From a bacterium (lineage in GTDB: Bacteria > UBA9089 > UBA9088): a stretch of DNA of 13,794 nt. Below, in pieces: positions 7,561 through 13,794 of this stretch. The translations under genes and the position numbers were made by a program. The notes beneath the pieces were generated by a model. The model ran no database searches. It saw nothing but the letters and a program-made list of their open reading frames with translations, and was not told the origin of the DNA. Positions within the stretch are counted from its first letter, which is position 1; each line of letters begins with the position of its first letter. The stretch covers positions 1 through 13,794 of the forward strand of contig JBFLYE010000187.1 of the NCBI GenBank assembly GCA_040756715.1, read 5' to 3'.

Positions 7561-9381
7561 ATGTGTGGGATTATAGGCTATATCGGAGAGAGGGAGGCAA
7601 AGGATATCCTCCTTGATGGATTAAGGCATCTTGAGTATAGGGGCTATGATTCAGCTGGGTTAGTAATTTTAAATGATCATCCTTTTCTTGTAAAGAGGGA
7701 AGGGAAGGTAGCCGACCTTGAGGAGATAATAAACAAAAGAGAAATTCCAGGGAAAATTGGGATTGCCCATACAAGGTGGGCAACCCATGGAGTGCCTTCA
7801 GAAGAAAATGCCCATCCACATTCTGATTGCAAGAATGAAATCTTTGTTGTCCATAATGGGATAATTGAGAATTATAAGACATTAAAGAAAAGCCTTATAG
7901 AAAAGGGTCATATCTTTAAATCAGAAACAGATACAGAGGTTCTTGCTCATCTTATTGAAGAAAATTATAAGGGAAATTTAGAGGATGCGGTAGAGATTGC
8001 CTTGTCTTTTGTAACTGGAACATATGGCATTACGGTTATCTCAAGCAAAGAGCCAGATAAGATTGTAGCCGCTCGCTATGGAAGCCCTCTGATTATTGGA
8101 TTGGGAAAAAATGAAAATATCATTGCCTCAGATCCTGCGGCAATATTGCGCTACACAAAACAGGTTGTCTATCTTGAGGAGGGAGAGATTGTTGTGGTTA
8201 AAAGGGATGAATTTTTCTCAAAGGGTGAAATTTCTCTTAAAGATAGGGTTGCAATCCTTGAATGGGAGATAGAGCAGGCAGAAAAAGAGGGGTTTGCCCA
8301 TTTTATGCTAAAGGAGATATTTGACCAACCAAAGGTTATAAAGGATTCCATAAGGGGAAGATTGCTTCTTGATGAGGGTATCTCCAAGCTTGGCGGATTA
8401 GAGGATGTAAGAGAAAGGCTTTCTTCCATTGAAAGGCTTATTATTACCGCCTGCGGAACCGCATACTATGCAGGATTGGTTGGCGAATACATCCTTGAAG
8501 AATATGGTGGGATTCCTACCGAGGTTGAATATGCCTCAGAGTTTAGATACAGGAAGCCATTGTTAGAAAAGGAAAAAACAGCCCTCCTTGTCATAAGCCA
8601 ATCAGGAGAGACAGCAGATACACTTTCTGCCCTTCGTGAGGCAAAGAGGAAAGGGGTATTAACCATTGGAATAGTAAATGTGGTTGGTTCAACCATAGCA
8701 AGGGAGACAGATTGTGGGGTTTATAACCATGCAGGCCCTGAAATAGGCGTTGCCTCTACAAAGGCATTTGTTTCACAATTAACCATCCTCTCTTTACTTT
8801 CCCTTCTTCTTGGAAGGCAGAGGGATTTATCCTTAGTTATGGGAAAAAGGATTGTATTAGAGATTCAGGAGCTTTCAGAGAAGGTTTCTGAAATCCTTAA
8901 GCAGAGCGATAAAATAAAGGAGATTGCCGAAAGGTATAAAAATTATAAGGATTTTTTGTATTTGGGAAGGAAATATAACTACCCAATAGCATTAGAGGGA
9001 GCGCTTAAGCTTAAAGAAATATCATATATCCATGCTGAGGGCTATCCAGCCGGCGAGATGAAGCATGGCCCGATTGCTCTGATAGATGAGAATTTTCCTA
9101 CCGTGGCAATTTGTCTTAAGGATTCTGTCCATCAGAAGGTTTATTCTAATTTAGAGGAGATAAAGGCAAGAAAGGGAAAAATTATTGCCATTGCAACATC
9201 TGGAGATTCTGAGATAGAAGCCATAACATCTGATGTCATCTATATCCCAAAGACATTAGAGATGTTCTCTCCTATCCTTGCGGTTGTTCCTTTGCAGCTA
9301 TTTGCCTATTATGTTGCTGTATTATTAGGAAGAAATGTTGATAAACCAAGGAATCTGGCAAAGAGCGTTACGGTGGAATGA
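7561..9381 (+). CDS. glmS: Glutamine--fructose-6-phosphate aminotransferase (isomerizing)
   Basis: Complete 606-aa enzyme making glucosamine 6-phosphate from fructose 6-phosphate and glutamine, the entry step to UDP-GlcNAc, peptidoglycan and lipopolysaccharide. MCGIIGYIG gives the N-terminal nucleophile Cys2 of the class II glutaminase domain, supported by TRWATHG (71-77) and HNGIIEN (98-104). Two SIS sugar-isomerase domains follow: the first with TACGT near 297 and SQSGET near 345, the second covering about 460-590 with EGALKLKE and HGPIAL. The C-terminal LAKSVTVE carries the Lys that opens the sugar ring in the E. coli enzyme. The 32-base leader is too short for a glmS ribozyme, so that form of feedback control is absent here. 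It overlaps hemC by four bases (ATGA). Confidence 0.98.
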   Translation: MCGIIGYIGEREAKDILLDGLRHLEYRGYDSAGLVILNDHPFLVKREGKVADLEEIINKREIPGKIGIAHTRWATHGVPSEENAHPHSDCKNEIFVVHNGIIENYKTLKKSLIEKGHIFKSETDTEVLAHLIEENYKGNLEDAVEIALSFVTGTYGITVISSKEPDKIVAARYGSPLIIGLGKNENIIASDPAAILRYTKQVVYLEEGEIVVVKRDEFFSKGEISLKDRVAILEWEIEQAEKEGFAHFMLKEIFDQPKVIKDSIRGRLLLDEGISKLGGLEDVRERLSSIERLIITACGTAYYAGLVGEYILEEYGGIPTEVEYASEFRYRKPLLEKEKTALLVISQSGETADTLSALREAKRKGVLTIGIVNVVGSTIARETDCGVYNHAGPEIGVASTKAFVSQLTILSLLSLLLGRQRDLSLVMGKRIVLEIQELSEKVSEILKQSDKIKEIAERYKNYKDFLYLGRKYNYPIALEGALKLKEISYIHAEGYPAGEMKHGPIALIDENFPTVAICLKDSVHQKVYSNLEEIKARKGKIIAIATSGDSEIEAITSDVIYIPKTLEMFSPILAVVPLQLFAYYVAVLLGRNVDKPRNLAKSVTVE

Positions 9382-10271
9382 TTATCTTAGGAACAAGAGG
9401 AAGTAAGCTTGCTTTAATCCAGGCAGAGGAGGTAAAATCTAGGATAAATGACGATGTTTCTATTAGAAAAATTAAGACATCTGCCGATAGGTTTTTAAAA
9501 CCCTTACAGGAATTTGAAGAAAAAGGTATATTTGTTAAAGAGATTGAGGAGGAATTATTAAAAGGAAATATTGATCTGGCTGTGCATTCTATGAAGGATA
9601 TACCAATAGAAGTCAGAGAGTCAGAGACTCAGAGAGTCAGGAGTCAAGAATTGATGATTTCTGCGGTTACAAAGAGAATCTCTCCCTATGATGTGATTGT
9701 TTCAAAAAATAAATTAGGCTTATTTTCCCTTCCAAAGGGAGCAAGAATTGGGACAGGAAGTATGAGGAGGAAATTGGCTATTCAAGCAATAAGACCAGAG
9801 CTTGAGGTTGTTTACATAAGGGGAAACATTGAAACAAGGATAAAAATGCTAGAAAAGGGGCTTGATGCAATTGTTGTCTCTGAGGCTGCTTTAATTAGGC
9901 TTTCCCTTTCCCATTTAATTTCAGAAATAATTCCAGAGGATATCTTGCTTCCTGCACCAGGTCAAGGCTCACTTGGAATCCAGATAAGAGAAAATGATAA
10001 AAGGCTTGAAGCTTTAACAAGACCCCTTAATGATAGGGAATCTGAGGTCTGCATTAAAGCAGAAAGGTCATTTATGTCTTTTTTTGGGCAAGGTTGTAGC
10101 TCTGGAATTTCTGCATTGGCAAAAATAGAAAATGGCAAGATTACCCTTAAAGGATGTATTTTTTTGGAGAAAAAGATGATTATAGAAAAAGAGGAGGGCA
10201 ATAATCCAATTGAAGTTGGAAAAGCCCTGGCAGAAAAAATAAAAGGAGGTAGTGTTAATGGATATTGTTGA
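9378..10271 (+). CDS. hemC: Porphobilinogen deaminase (hydroxymethylbilane synthase)
   Basis: A 297-aa cytoplasmic enzyme that joins four porphobilinogens into hydroxymethylbilane for heme, siroheme or corrinoid synthesis. GTRGSKLAL (5-13), DLAVHSMKD (66-74), GTGSMRR (125-131), RGN (148-150) and APGQG (193-197) are family signatures. Cys240 in GQGCSSGIS is the expected attachment site of the dipyrromethane cofactor, although the flanking residues differ from the common GGCQVPIG. The start overlaps the glmS stop (ATGA). Residues 79-91 are encoded by a tandem AGTCAGAG microrepeat and lengthen the loop after HSMKDIPIE by roughly nine residues relative to the E. coli enzyme as I recall it. The frame stays open and all core motifs survive, so I expect an active protein. 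No other heme gene is in view. Confidence 0.96.
   Translation: MIILGTRGSKLALIQAEEVKSRINDDVSIRKIKTSADRFLKPLQEFEEKGIFVKEIEEELLKGNIDLAVHSMKDIPIEVRESETQRVRSQELMISAVTKRISPYDVIVSKNKLGLFSLPKGARIGTGSMRRKLAIQAIRPELEVVYIRGNIETRIKMLEKGLDAIVVSEAALIRLSLSHLISEIIPEDILLPAPGQGSLGIQIRENDKRLEALTRPLNDRESEVCIKAERSFMSFFGQGCSSGISALAKIENGKITLKGCIFLEKKMIIEKEEGNNPIEVGKALAEKIKGGSVNGYC
9611..9648 (+). repeat. In-frame AGTCAGAG tandem repeat inside hemC
   Basis: Five consecutive units can be read: AGTCAGAG (9611-9618), AGTCAGAG (9619-9626), ACTCAGAG (9627-9634), AGTCAGG (9635-9641) and AGTCAAG (9642-9648). The total of 38 bases, with mixed 8- and 7-base units, keeps the hemC frame open and encodes residues 79-91, rich in Arg, Glu, Ser and Gln. 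The decamer TCAGAGAGTC is shared with the spacer before glmS. Confidence 0.85.
10241..10250 (+). promoter_or_regulatory. Ribosome-binding site of the coiled-coil gene inside hemC
   Basis: AAAAGGAGGT lies seven bases before ATG 10258 and is embedded in the last hemC codons, encoding part of its KGGS tail. The spacing favours ATG 10258 over the in-frame GTG at 10252, which is only one base away. Confidence 0.75.
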
Positions 10272-10581
10272 GGGGTTAAGAAAGGTTATCCAGGAGCTCC
10301 TTGTTCCTGAGTTAAGGGTTCTTCAAACAGAGGTTAGGGAACTATCCATGCGCTTTGAGCAGATGCAAAAACAAACGAATGAAAGATTTGAGCAGATGCA
10401 AGAGCAGATGGATAGAAGATTTAATCTAGTTTTTAAAGAATTCCACTCTCTAAGAGAGGCTTTGGGAGAAATAAGTGCAAAACTTGACCTCTCAGCTCGC
10501 GTATCAAGGATTGAAGGGGCTCAAGAGGAAATAAAAAGGGAACTAGACAGGCTTTTTGAAAGAAAGCCTCTTTCTATTTAA
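10258..10581 (+). CDS. Small coiled-coil protein of unknown function
   Basis: A 107-aa protein with no recognised enzyme motif. It is mostly charged, Glu-, Gln- and Arg-rich helix from about residue 18 to 103, with hydrophobic residues spaced as in a coiled coil, so oligomerisation is likely. RFEQMQ occurs at 32-37 and again at 43-48, with a related RF at 54-55. This is an 11-residue period typical of hendecad helical bundles. There is no signal peptide or membrane segment, so it is probably cytoplasmic. It overlaps the hemC end by 14 bases and its stop overlaps the purA start by one base, so translation of the three genes is coupled. Similar small coiled-coil proteins are widespread, and context alone does not reveal a partner. 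Confidence 0.75.
   Translation: MDIVEGLRKVIQELLVPELRVLQTEVRELSMRFEQMQKQTNERFEQMQEQMDRRFNLVFKEFHSLREALGEISAKLDLSARVSRIEGAQEEIKRELDRLFERKPLSI
10354..10401 (+). repeat. 33-base-period internal duplication in the coiled-coil gene
   Basis: The 15-mer TTTGAGCAGATGCAA is present at 10354-10368 and again at 10387-10401, a 33-base step equal to 11 codons. Identity at the DNA level, including third positions, suggests recent duplication of one hendecad unit rather than convergent protein constraint. Confidence 0.8.
10549..10569 (+). other. Stem-loop just before purA
   Basis: AGGCTTT (10549-10555) pairs with AAAGCCT (10563-10569), extendable by two pairs to a tight loop. It lies in the last codons of the coiled-coil gene, about 11 bases before the purA ATG, and is followed by a pyrimidine-rich but not pure T tract. 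It might tune purA translation or cause partial termination. Evidence is weak because the bases are also coding. Confidence 0.35.
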
Positions 10582-11822
10582 TGCAAAATTTAGCGATCAT
10601 TGGTCTTCAATGGGGGGATGAGGGAAAAGGGAAAATTATTGATTGCTTGGCAAGGGATTATGACTATATTGTCCGCTTTCAGGGTGGAAACAATGCAGGT
10701 CATACGGTCTTTGTTTCCAATAAAGAATTTATCTTCCATCTCATTCCATCTGGATGCCTTTACAAAGATAAGCATTGCGTGATTGGAAATGGGGTTGCGG
10801 TAAATCCAGCCATATTGTTGGATGAGATAGAAAATTTAGAGAGGGAGGGGATTGAACTAAATCTCCATATAAGCTACAGGTGCCATCTCATTATGCCATA
10901 CCATATTGCCATAGATGAAATAAGGGAGAAAACACAAAAAATAGGGACAACCAAGCGAGGGATTGGCCCCTGCTATACAGACAAAGTAGCAAGATGCGGT
11001 ATTGTTATAGCTGATATGCTTGATAGAAATGTATTTAAAGAAAAGGTTAGAGAAAACCTTAATCAAAAATCCCTTGATTCTCTATTTAATCCAGATAAAA
11101 TTGTAGATGAATATCTTGCTTATTTTGATAAAATAAAAGAGCTTGTCTGTGATACAAGGGTTCTTTTAGAAAATGCCATTTTGAAAAGAAAATCCATATT
11201 ATTTGAGGGAGCACAAGGAACCCTTCTGGACATTGATTTTGGAACATATCCATATGTAACATCAACCAACTCTACAATCGGAGGGATAGGAACCGGAACA
11301 GGGATTTCGCCAAGGTATATAGAAAATGTCATTGGTGTGATGAAGGCATATTCCACAAGGGTTGGAGAAGGTCCATTTCCCACAGAAATAAAGGAAGACC
11401 TGGGTGAATCCTTAAGAGAAAAAGGAGGGGAATATGGTGCGACAACCGGAAGACCAAGGAGGTGTGGATGGCTTGATTTACCAGCAATCAGGTATTCCTG
11501 CAAAATAAATGGGATAACCAGCATTGCCATAACAAAGCTTGATGTTTTGGATTGCCTTTCTAAAATAATGGTTTGCACAAAATATAAGATAAAGGGTAAA
11601 ATTTATGGGGAAATTCCTCAGGGAATTACAAGCTGGGATGAGATTGAGCCAATATACGAAGAATTTCCTGGATGGGAAATGGATATAGGAAATATAAAGG
11701 AATATGACAATCTTCCAAAAGAGGCAAGGAATTATATTGAAATGATAAAGGATGCTTTAAGTATTCCAATTTCCCTTGTCTCTGTAGGAAAGGAAAGAAG
11801 CCAAAATATAGAGGTGAGATAA
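10581..11822 (+). CDS. purA: Adenylosuccinate synthetase
   Basis: A 413-aa cytoplasmic GTP-dependent ligase joining IMP and aspartate to adenylosuccinate, the first committed step to AMP. GLQWGDEGKGK (8-18) is the GTP-binding loop with catalytic Asp13. GHT (40-42) supplies the catalytic His41. GTTKRGIGP (122-130) is the IMP-site signature, and TGRPRRCGWLD identifies the C-terminal half. It ends in the usual SVGKERSQNI-like segment, so it is full length. The ATG overlaps the preceding stop by one base (TAATG), and no clear ribosome-binding site precedes it. Expression probably relies on reinitiation by ribosomes finishing the coiled-coil gene. The partner lyase purB is not in the window. Confidence 0.98.
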   Translation: MQNLAIIGLQWGDEGKGKIIDCLARDYDYIVRFQGGNNAGHTVFVSNKEFIFHLIPSGCLYKDKHCVIGNGVAVNPAILLDEIENLEREGIELNLHISYRCHLIMPYHIAIDEIREKTQKIGTTKRGIGPCYTDKVARCGIVIADMLDRNVFKEKVRENLNQKSLDSLFNPDKIVDEYLAYFDKIKELVCDTRVLLENAILKRKSILFEGAQGTLLDIDFGTYPYVTSTNSTIGGIGTGTGISPRYIENVIGVMKAYSTRVGEGPFPTEIKEDLGESLREKGGEYGATTGRPRRCGWLDLPAIRYSCKINGITSIAITKLDVLDCLSKIMVCTKYKIKGKIYGEIPQGITSWDEIEPIYEEFPGWEMDIGNIKEYDNLPKEARNYIEMIKDALSIPISLVSVGKERSQNIEVR

Positions 11823-11823
11823 A

Positions 11824-12105
11824 ATGGAAAAATGGTATGACCTGCCAAGTGGAGGATTGATTTTAGAGCCAGCAACAGCAGAGAGGTATAAAACAGGCTC
11901 CTGGAGGTCAAAAAGGCCTATCTGGGATGCTTCCAAATGTATATCCTGTCTTAATTGCTGGATATATTGTCCAGATTCATCAATAATGGTTGAGGAAGAA
12001 AAAATGGTTGGGATAAACCTTGATTATTGTAAAGGTTGTGGGATATGTGCTGATGTCTGTCCAGAAAAGGTAGCTGCCATAAGGATGGAGGATGAGAAGA
12101 GATAA
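11824..12105 (+). CDS. porD: PorD-like 2x[4Fe-4S] ferredoxin subunit of a 2-oxoacid oxidoreductase
   Basis: A 93-aa protein with two complete cluster motifs: Cys39, 42, 45 and 49, and Cys69, 72, 75 and 79, each ending in CP. The N-terminal extension GSWRSKRPIWDASKC (25-39) is characteristic of the delta subunit of pyruvate or 2-oxoacid:ferredoxin oxidoreductases. There it passes electrons from the thiamine-dependent core to ferredoxin. Free ferredoxins lack this extension. The start is supported by GAGGTGA about six bases upstream, one base after the purA stop. The alpha, beta and gamma subunits do not follow; small regulatory genes do instead. Either the rest of the enzyme is encoded elsewhere or this subunit serves another redox complex. 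Assignment to the PorD family is strong, but the exact substrate is unknown. Confidence 0.85.
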   Translation: MEKWYDLPSGGLILEPATAERYKTGSWRSKRPIWDASKCISCLNCWIYCPDSSIMVEEEKMVGINLDYCKGCGICADVCPEKVAAIRMEDEKR

Positions 12106-12126
12106 TTTAGGATTTGGGTTTAAAAA

Positions 12127-12474
12127 ATGACCATTAAAGAGATAAGAAAAATATTAGAGGCAGAGGTTATCTTCTCGGAAGATGAGGATGGAGAGATAGA
12201 TATGGCTTGTGGCTCTGATTTAATGAGCGATGTCCTGGCATTTGTCAAAAACAATTCTCTGCTCTTAACCGGGATTATAAACCCCCAAGTCATAAGAACC
12301 GCAGAGATGGTAGGGATTAAGGCAATCTGCTTTGTGCGGGGAAAAATGCCTCAGGATGAGACAATTGAGCTTGCCAAAGAAATAGGCATCCCCCTTTTAA
12401 GAACAAACCTTCCCATGTATGAATCCTGCGGAAGGCTTTATAGCGCAGGGCTTTCTGGCTGTTATGGAAGATAA
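12127..12474 (+). CDS. DRTGG-type small ligand-sensing protein, first copy
   Basis: A 115-aa soluble protein. The segment CGSDLMSDVLAF (28-39), followed by alternating beta and alpha segments (LLLTGII, IKAICFV, IPLLRTN), matches the single-domain DRTGG proteins. That domain is also found next to CBS domains and in some phosphotransacetylases and is thought to bind a small ligand. It is paralogous to the last gene of the window: both share SDL(M/L)SDVLA, a central hydrophobic strand pair and a Cys-Gly-(Arg/Lys)-Leu-Tyr motif near the C-terminus (Cys101 here). The ribosome-binding site is weak (TAGGA, 14 bases from the ATG). Its last 11 bases overlap the next gene. A regulatory role beside redox enzymes is inferred from context and the ligand is unknown. 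Confidence 0.8.
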   Translation: MTIKEIRKILEAEVIFSEDEDGEIDMACGSDLMSDVLAFVKNNSLLLTGIINPQVIRTAEMVGIKAICFVRGKMPQDETIELAKEIGIPLLRTNLPMYESCGRLYSAGLSGCYGR

Positions 12475-13363
12475 TATACTTAAAGAGATAGCTTATGAGC
12501 TTAAGGTCTCCTCGGTAATGAACCCCAATGTTTTAGCTGTATCAGGTGATGAAAACATAGGCTCTTTAAGGGAAATTATGCGGGATAAAAGAATATCGGG
12601 CTTTCCTGTGGTAGAGAATAATGTTCTTGTTGGGGTTATAAGCTTAGAGGATTTTATCAAGGCAATAATAAATAAAGAGCAAGATATTCCTATAAAAGAG
12701 AAAATGACCAAGAATCCAGAGACGCTTTTTGAGGATGAACCCCTGATAAATGCCTTAAATAAATTTGAAAAATTTGGCTATGGAAGGTTTCCTGTAATTG
12801 ATAAGGATAAAAAGCTTACTGGAATAATTACCAAGACCGATGTTATCCATGGATTTCTAAAGCACCTTAAAGATAAATACTATGAAGAGGAGATAAAGGG
12901 CTATCGGGTTTCCCATTTTTTTGATGATGTTTTGGCAGACAAAAAGGAAATAACCCTTGAGTATGAAATAATGGGAGGCAATTTTAAAAAAGCAGGGGAT
13001 GCCTCAAGCAGGCTAAAGAGGACAATAAAGATGCTGGGAATCCACCCTGATATTACAAGAAGGCTTGCCATTGCAAGCTATGAGGCAGAGATGAATGTGG
13101 TTATATTTGCAAAAAAGGGGAGAATAAAGGCCATTGTCTTTAAAGATAAGATAGAGGTTTATGTGGAAGATGAAGGCCCTGGGATAGAGGACATAGAAAA
13201 GGCAATGACCCCAGGGTTTTCTACCGCACCCGATTGGGTAAGGGAGCTTGGCTTTGGTGCAGGTATGGGGCTTGGTAATATAAAAAATTGCTCGGATTTT
13301 TTCGAATTAAAATCAGAGGTAGGTTTAGGAACAAATCTTAATTTCAGGATAAATATAAAATGA
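12464..13363 (+). CDS. CBS-CBS protein with C-terminal GHKL (anti-sigma-like) ATPase domain
   Basis: A 299-aa cytoplasmic fusion. Two CBS domains (about 14-66 and 76-132) form a likely adenine-nucleotide sensor: note VMNPNV...ISGFPVVE...GVIS, then KMTKNPET...GRFPVID...GIITKTD. From about 165 the protein becomes a GHKL ATPase like SpoIIAB or RsbW. The N-box has Glu207 and Asn211 (SYEAEMN), the G1 box is DEGPGI (236-241), the G2 box is GFGAGMGLG (263-271) and GLGTN (287-291) closes the site. There is no phospho-acceptor His domain, so a protein-serine kinase or anti-sigma role is more likely than a classic sensor kinase. ATG 12464 is chosen because it starts just before the first CBS domain. 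The in-frame ATG 12419 would add 15 residues lying inside the previous gene. The next gene overlaps by ATGA. Confidence 0.88.
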   Translation: MEDNILKEIAYELKVSSVMNPNVLAVSGDENIGSLREIMRDKRISGFPVVENNVLVGVISLEDFIKAIINKEQDIPIKEKMTKNPETLFEDEPLINALNKFEKFGYGRFPVIDKDKKLTGIITKTDVIHGFLKHLKDKYYEEEIKGYRVSHFFDDVLADKKEITLEYEIMGGNFKKAGDASSRLKRTIKMLGIHPDITRRLAIASYEAEMNVVIFAKKGRIKAIVFKDKIEVYVEDEGPGIEDIEKAMTPGFSTAPDWVRELGFGAGMGLGNIKNCSDFFELKSEVGLGTNLNFRINIK

Positions 13364-13728
13364 GGTTAAAGGAGATTGTAGAAAGCCTTTCCCTTTCTGT
13401 CATTACAGGAAAGGAGCAATTGGATAGGGAGATAACAGGAGGGTATTGTTCTGACCTTTTGTCTGATGTCTTAGCCAATGCAAAAGAGGGGAATGTCTGG
13501 ATAACCCTCCAGGTTCACCAGAATATTGTTGCGGTTGCCTCAATGAAAAGCCTTTCTGGGATAATCCTGGTTAATAATAGAAACCCTGATAAAGATACAT
13601 TAGAGAAGGCAGAGGAAGAGAATATTCCAATTTTGACTTGCCCTCTTTCATCCTTTGAGGTTTGTGGCAAGTTATATCAGCTTGGAATTAGAGCTTATAG
13701 TATCTTCCATTACTTAGTGCAAAAATAG
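13360..13728 (+). CDS. DRTGG-type small ligand-sensing protein, second copy
   Basis: A 122-aa soluble protein. ITGGYCSDLLSDVLANA (25-41) is the characteristic N-terminal signature of single-domain DRTGG proteins. Strands WITLQ and GIILVNN and the PILTCP...CGKLYQLGI tail (with Cys102) follow. It clearly aligns with the product at 12127-12474 over most of its length, so the two flank the CBS-ATPase gene as a paralogous pair. The start overlaps the previous stop by ATGA and has AGGA ten bases upstream. From memory, such pairs accompany anti-sigma-like ATPases next to NADH-dependent [FeFe]-hydrogenase genes in fermentative bacteria. The hydrogenase genes are not in this window. Confidence 0.82.
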   Translation: MRLKEIVESLSLSVITGKEQLDREITGGYCSDLLSDVLANAKEGNVWITLQVHQNIVAVASMKSLSGIILVNNRNPDKDTLEKAEEENIPILTCPLSSFEVCGKLYQLGIRAYSIFHYLVQK

Positions 13729-13767
13729 ATAGGGTTGTGTTTATCTGTTAAAAATTCATCCACCTTT

Positions 13768-13794
13768 TAAGAAATTTTGAATTCTAAATTTTGA
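13768..13794 (+). repeat. AATTTTGAATT-type microrepeat at the right edge
   Basis: TAAGAAATTTTGAATT (13768-13783) is identical to 6292-6307 and is followed by a second partial unit, AAATTTTGA (13786-13794), running off the window. The 66 bases after the last gene contain no other gene, no hairpin terminator and no clear promoter. Confidence 0.7.

Noticed and set aside
9611-9648. CRISPR array or frameshift in hemC
   Set aside because: Units are only 7-8 bases with no spacers, and the reading frame is open with all HemC motifs intact on both sides.
10252-10257. GTG start for the coiled-coil gene
   Set aside because: Only one base from the AAAAGGAGGT site; ATG 10258 has ideal spacing.
10549-10575. 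Rho-independent terminator before purA
   Set aside because: The stem is AT-rich in its upper half and the following tract is interrupted by C and A; the downstream gene overlaps the upstream stop, implying continued transcription.
11120-11578. Reverse-strand open frame opposite purA
   Set aside because: Shadow of a certain purA gene, with no recognisable domain or ribosome-binding site.
12419-12463. Earlier in-frame ATG for the CBS-ATPase gene
   Set aside because: It would lie well inside the preceding gene and add residues outside any domain; ATG 12464 begins just before the first CBS domain.

Overview
The window is AT-rich, gene-dense bacterial DNA, with all supported genes on the + strand. 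Glycolysis, heme, purine and amino-sugar genes sit beside a 2-oxoacid:ferredoxin oxidoreductase delta subunit. A large secreted protein ends in a sorting-tail-like domain. Together these suggest an anaerobic, probably fermentative, Gram-negative-type bacterium, plausibly an uncultured candidate phylum near the FCB, Omnitrophota or WOR-like lineages. That taxonomic guess rests on gene content and style only. No rRNA, tRNA, CRISPR array or complete mobile element was seen.

Layout. (1) Positions 1-116 are richer in GC, contain two short stem-loops and are unassigned; 117-247 is AT-rich and apparently empty. (2) A near-consensus promoter (248-276) precedes a two-gene unit. It encodes a secreted 902-aa nuclease-like multidomain protein and, overlapping by ATGA, a 753-aa membrane protein with a central spermidine-synthase-like domain. 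(3) A second strong promoter (5254-5282), whose -35 box overlaps the previous stop codon, opens a ten-gene run to 13728. The order is gap, pgk, glmS, hemC, a small coiled-coil gene, purA, porD-like, a DRTGG-type gene, a CBS-CBS-HATPase gene and a second DRTGG-type gene. Gaps are 32 bases or fewer, and several genes overlap.

How the genes relate. gap and pgk are consecutive glycolytic steps. glmS starts amino-sugar synthesis for the cell envelope, hemC makes the linear tetrapyrrole and purA commits IMP to AMP. The last four genes look like a redox or energy module: a ferredoxin-like subunit and a set of small ligand- or nucleotide-sensing proteins. From memory, similar sets lie beside [FeFe]-hydrogenase genes in fermenters, so hydrogenase genes may lie just beyond the right edge.

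The most unusual sequence-level signal is short AT-rich and AGTCAGAG-type microrepeats. They sit between genes but also run into coding sequence: they encode the last residues of GAPDH and about 13 residues inside HemC.
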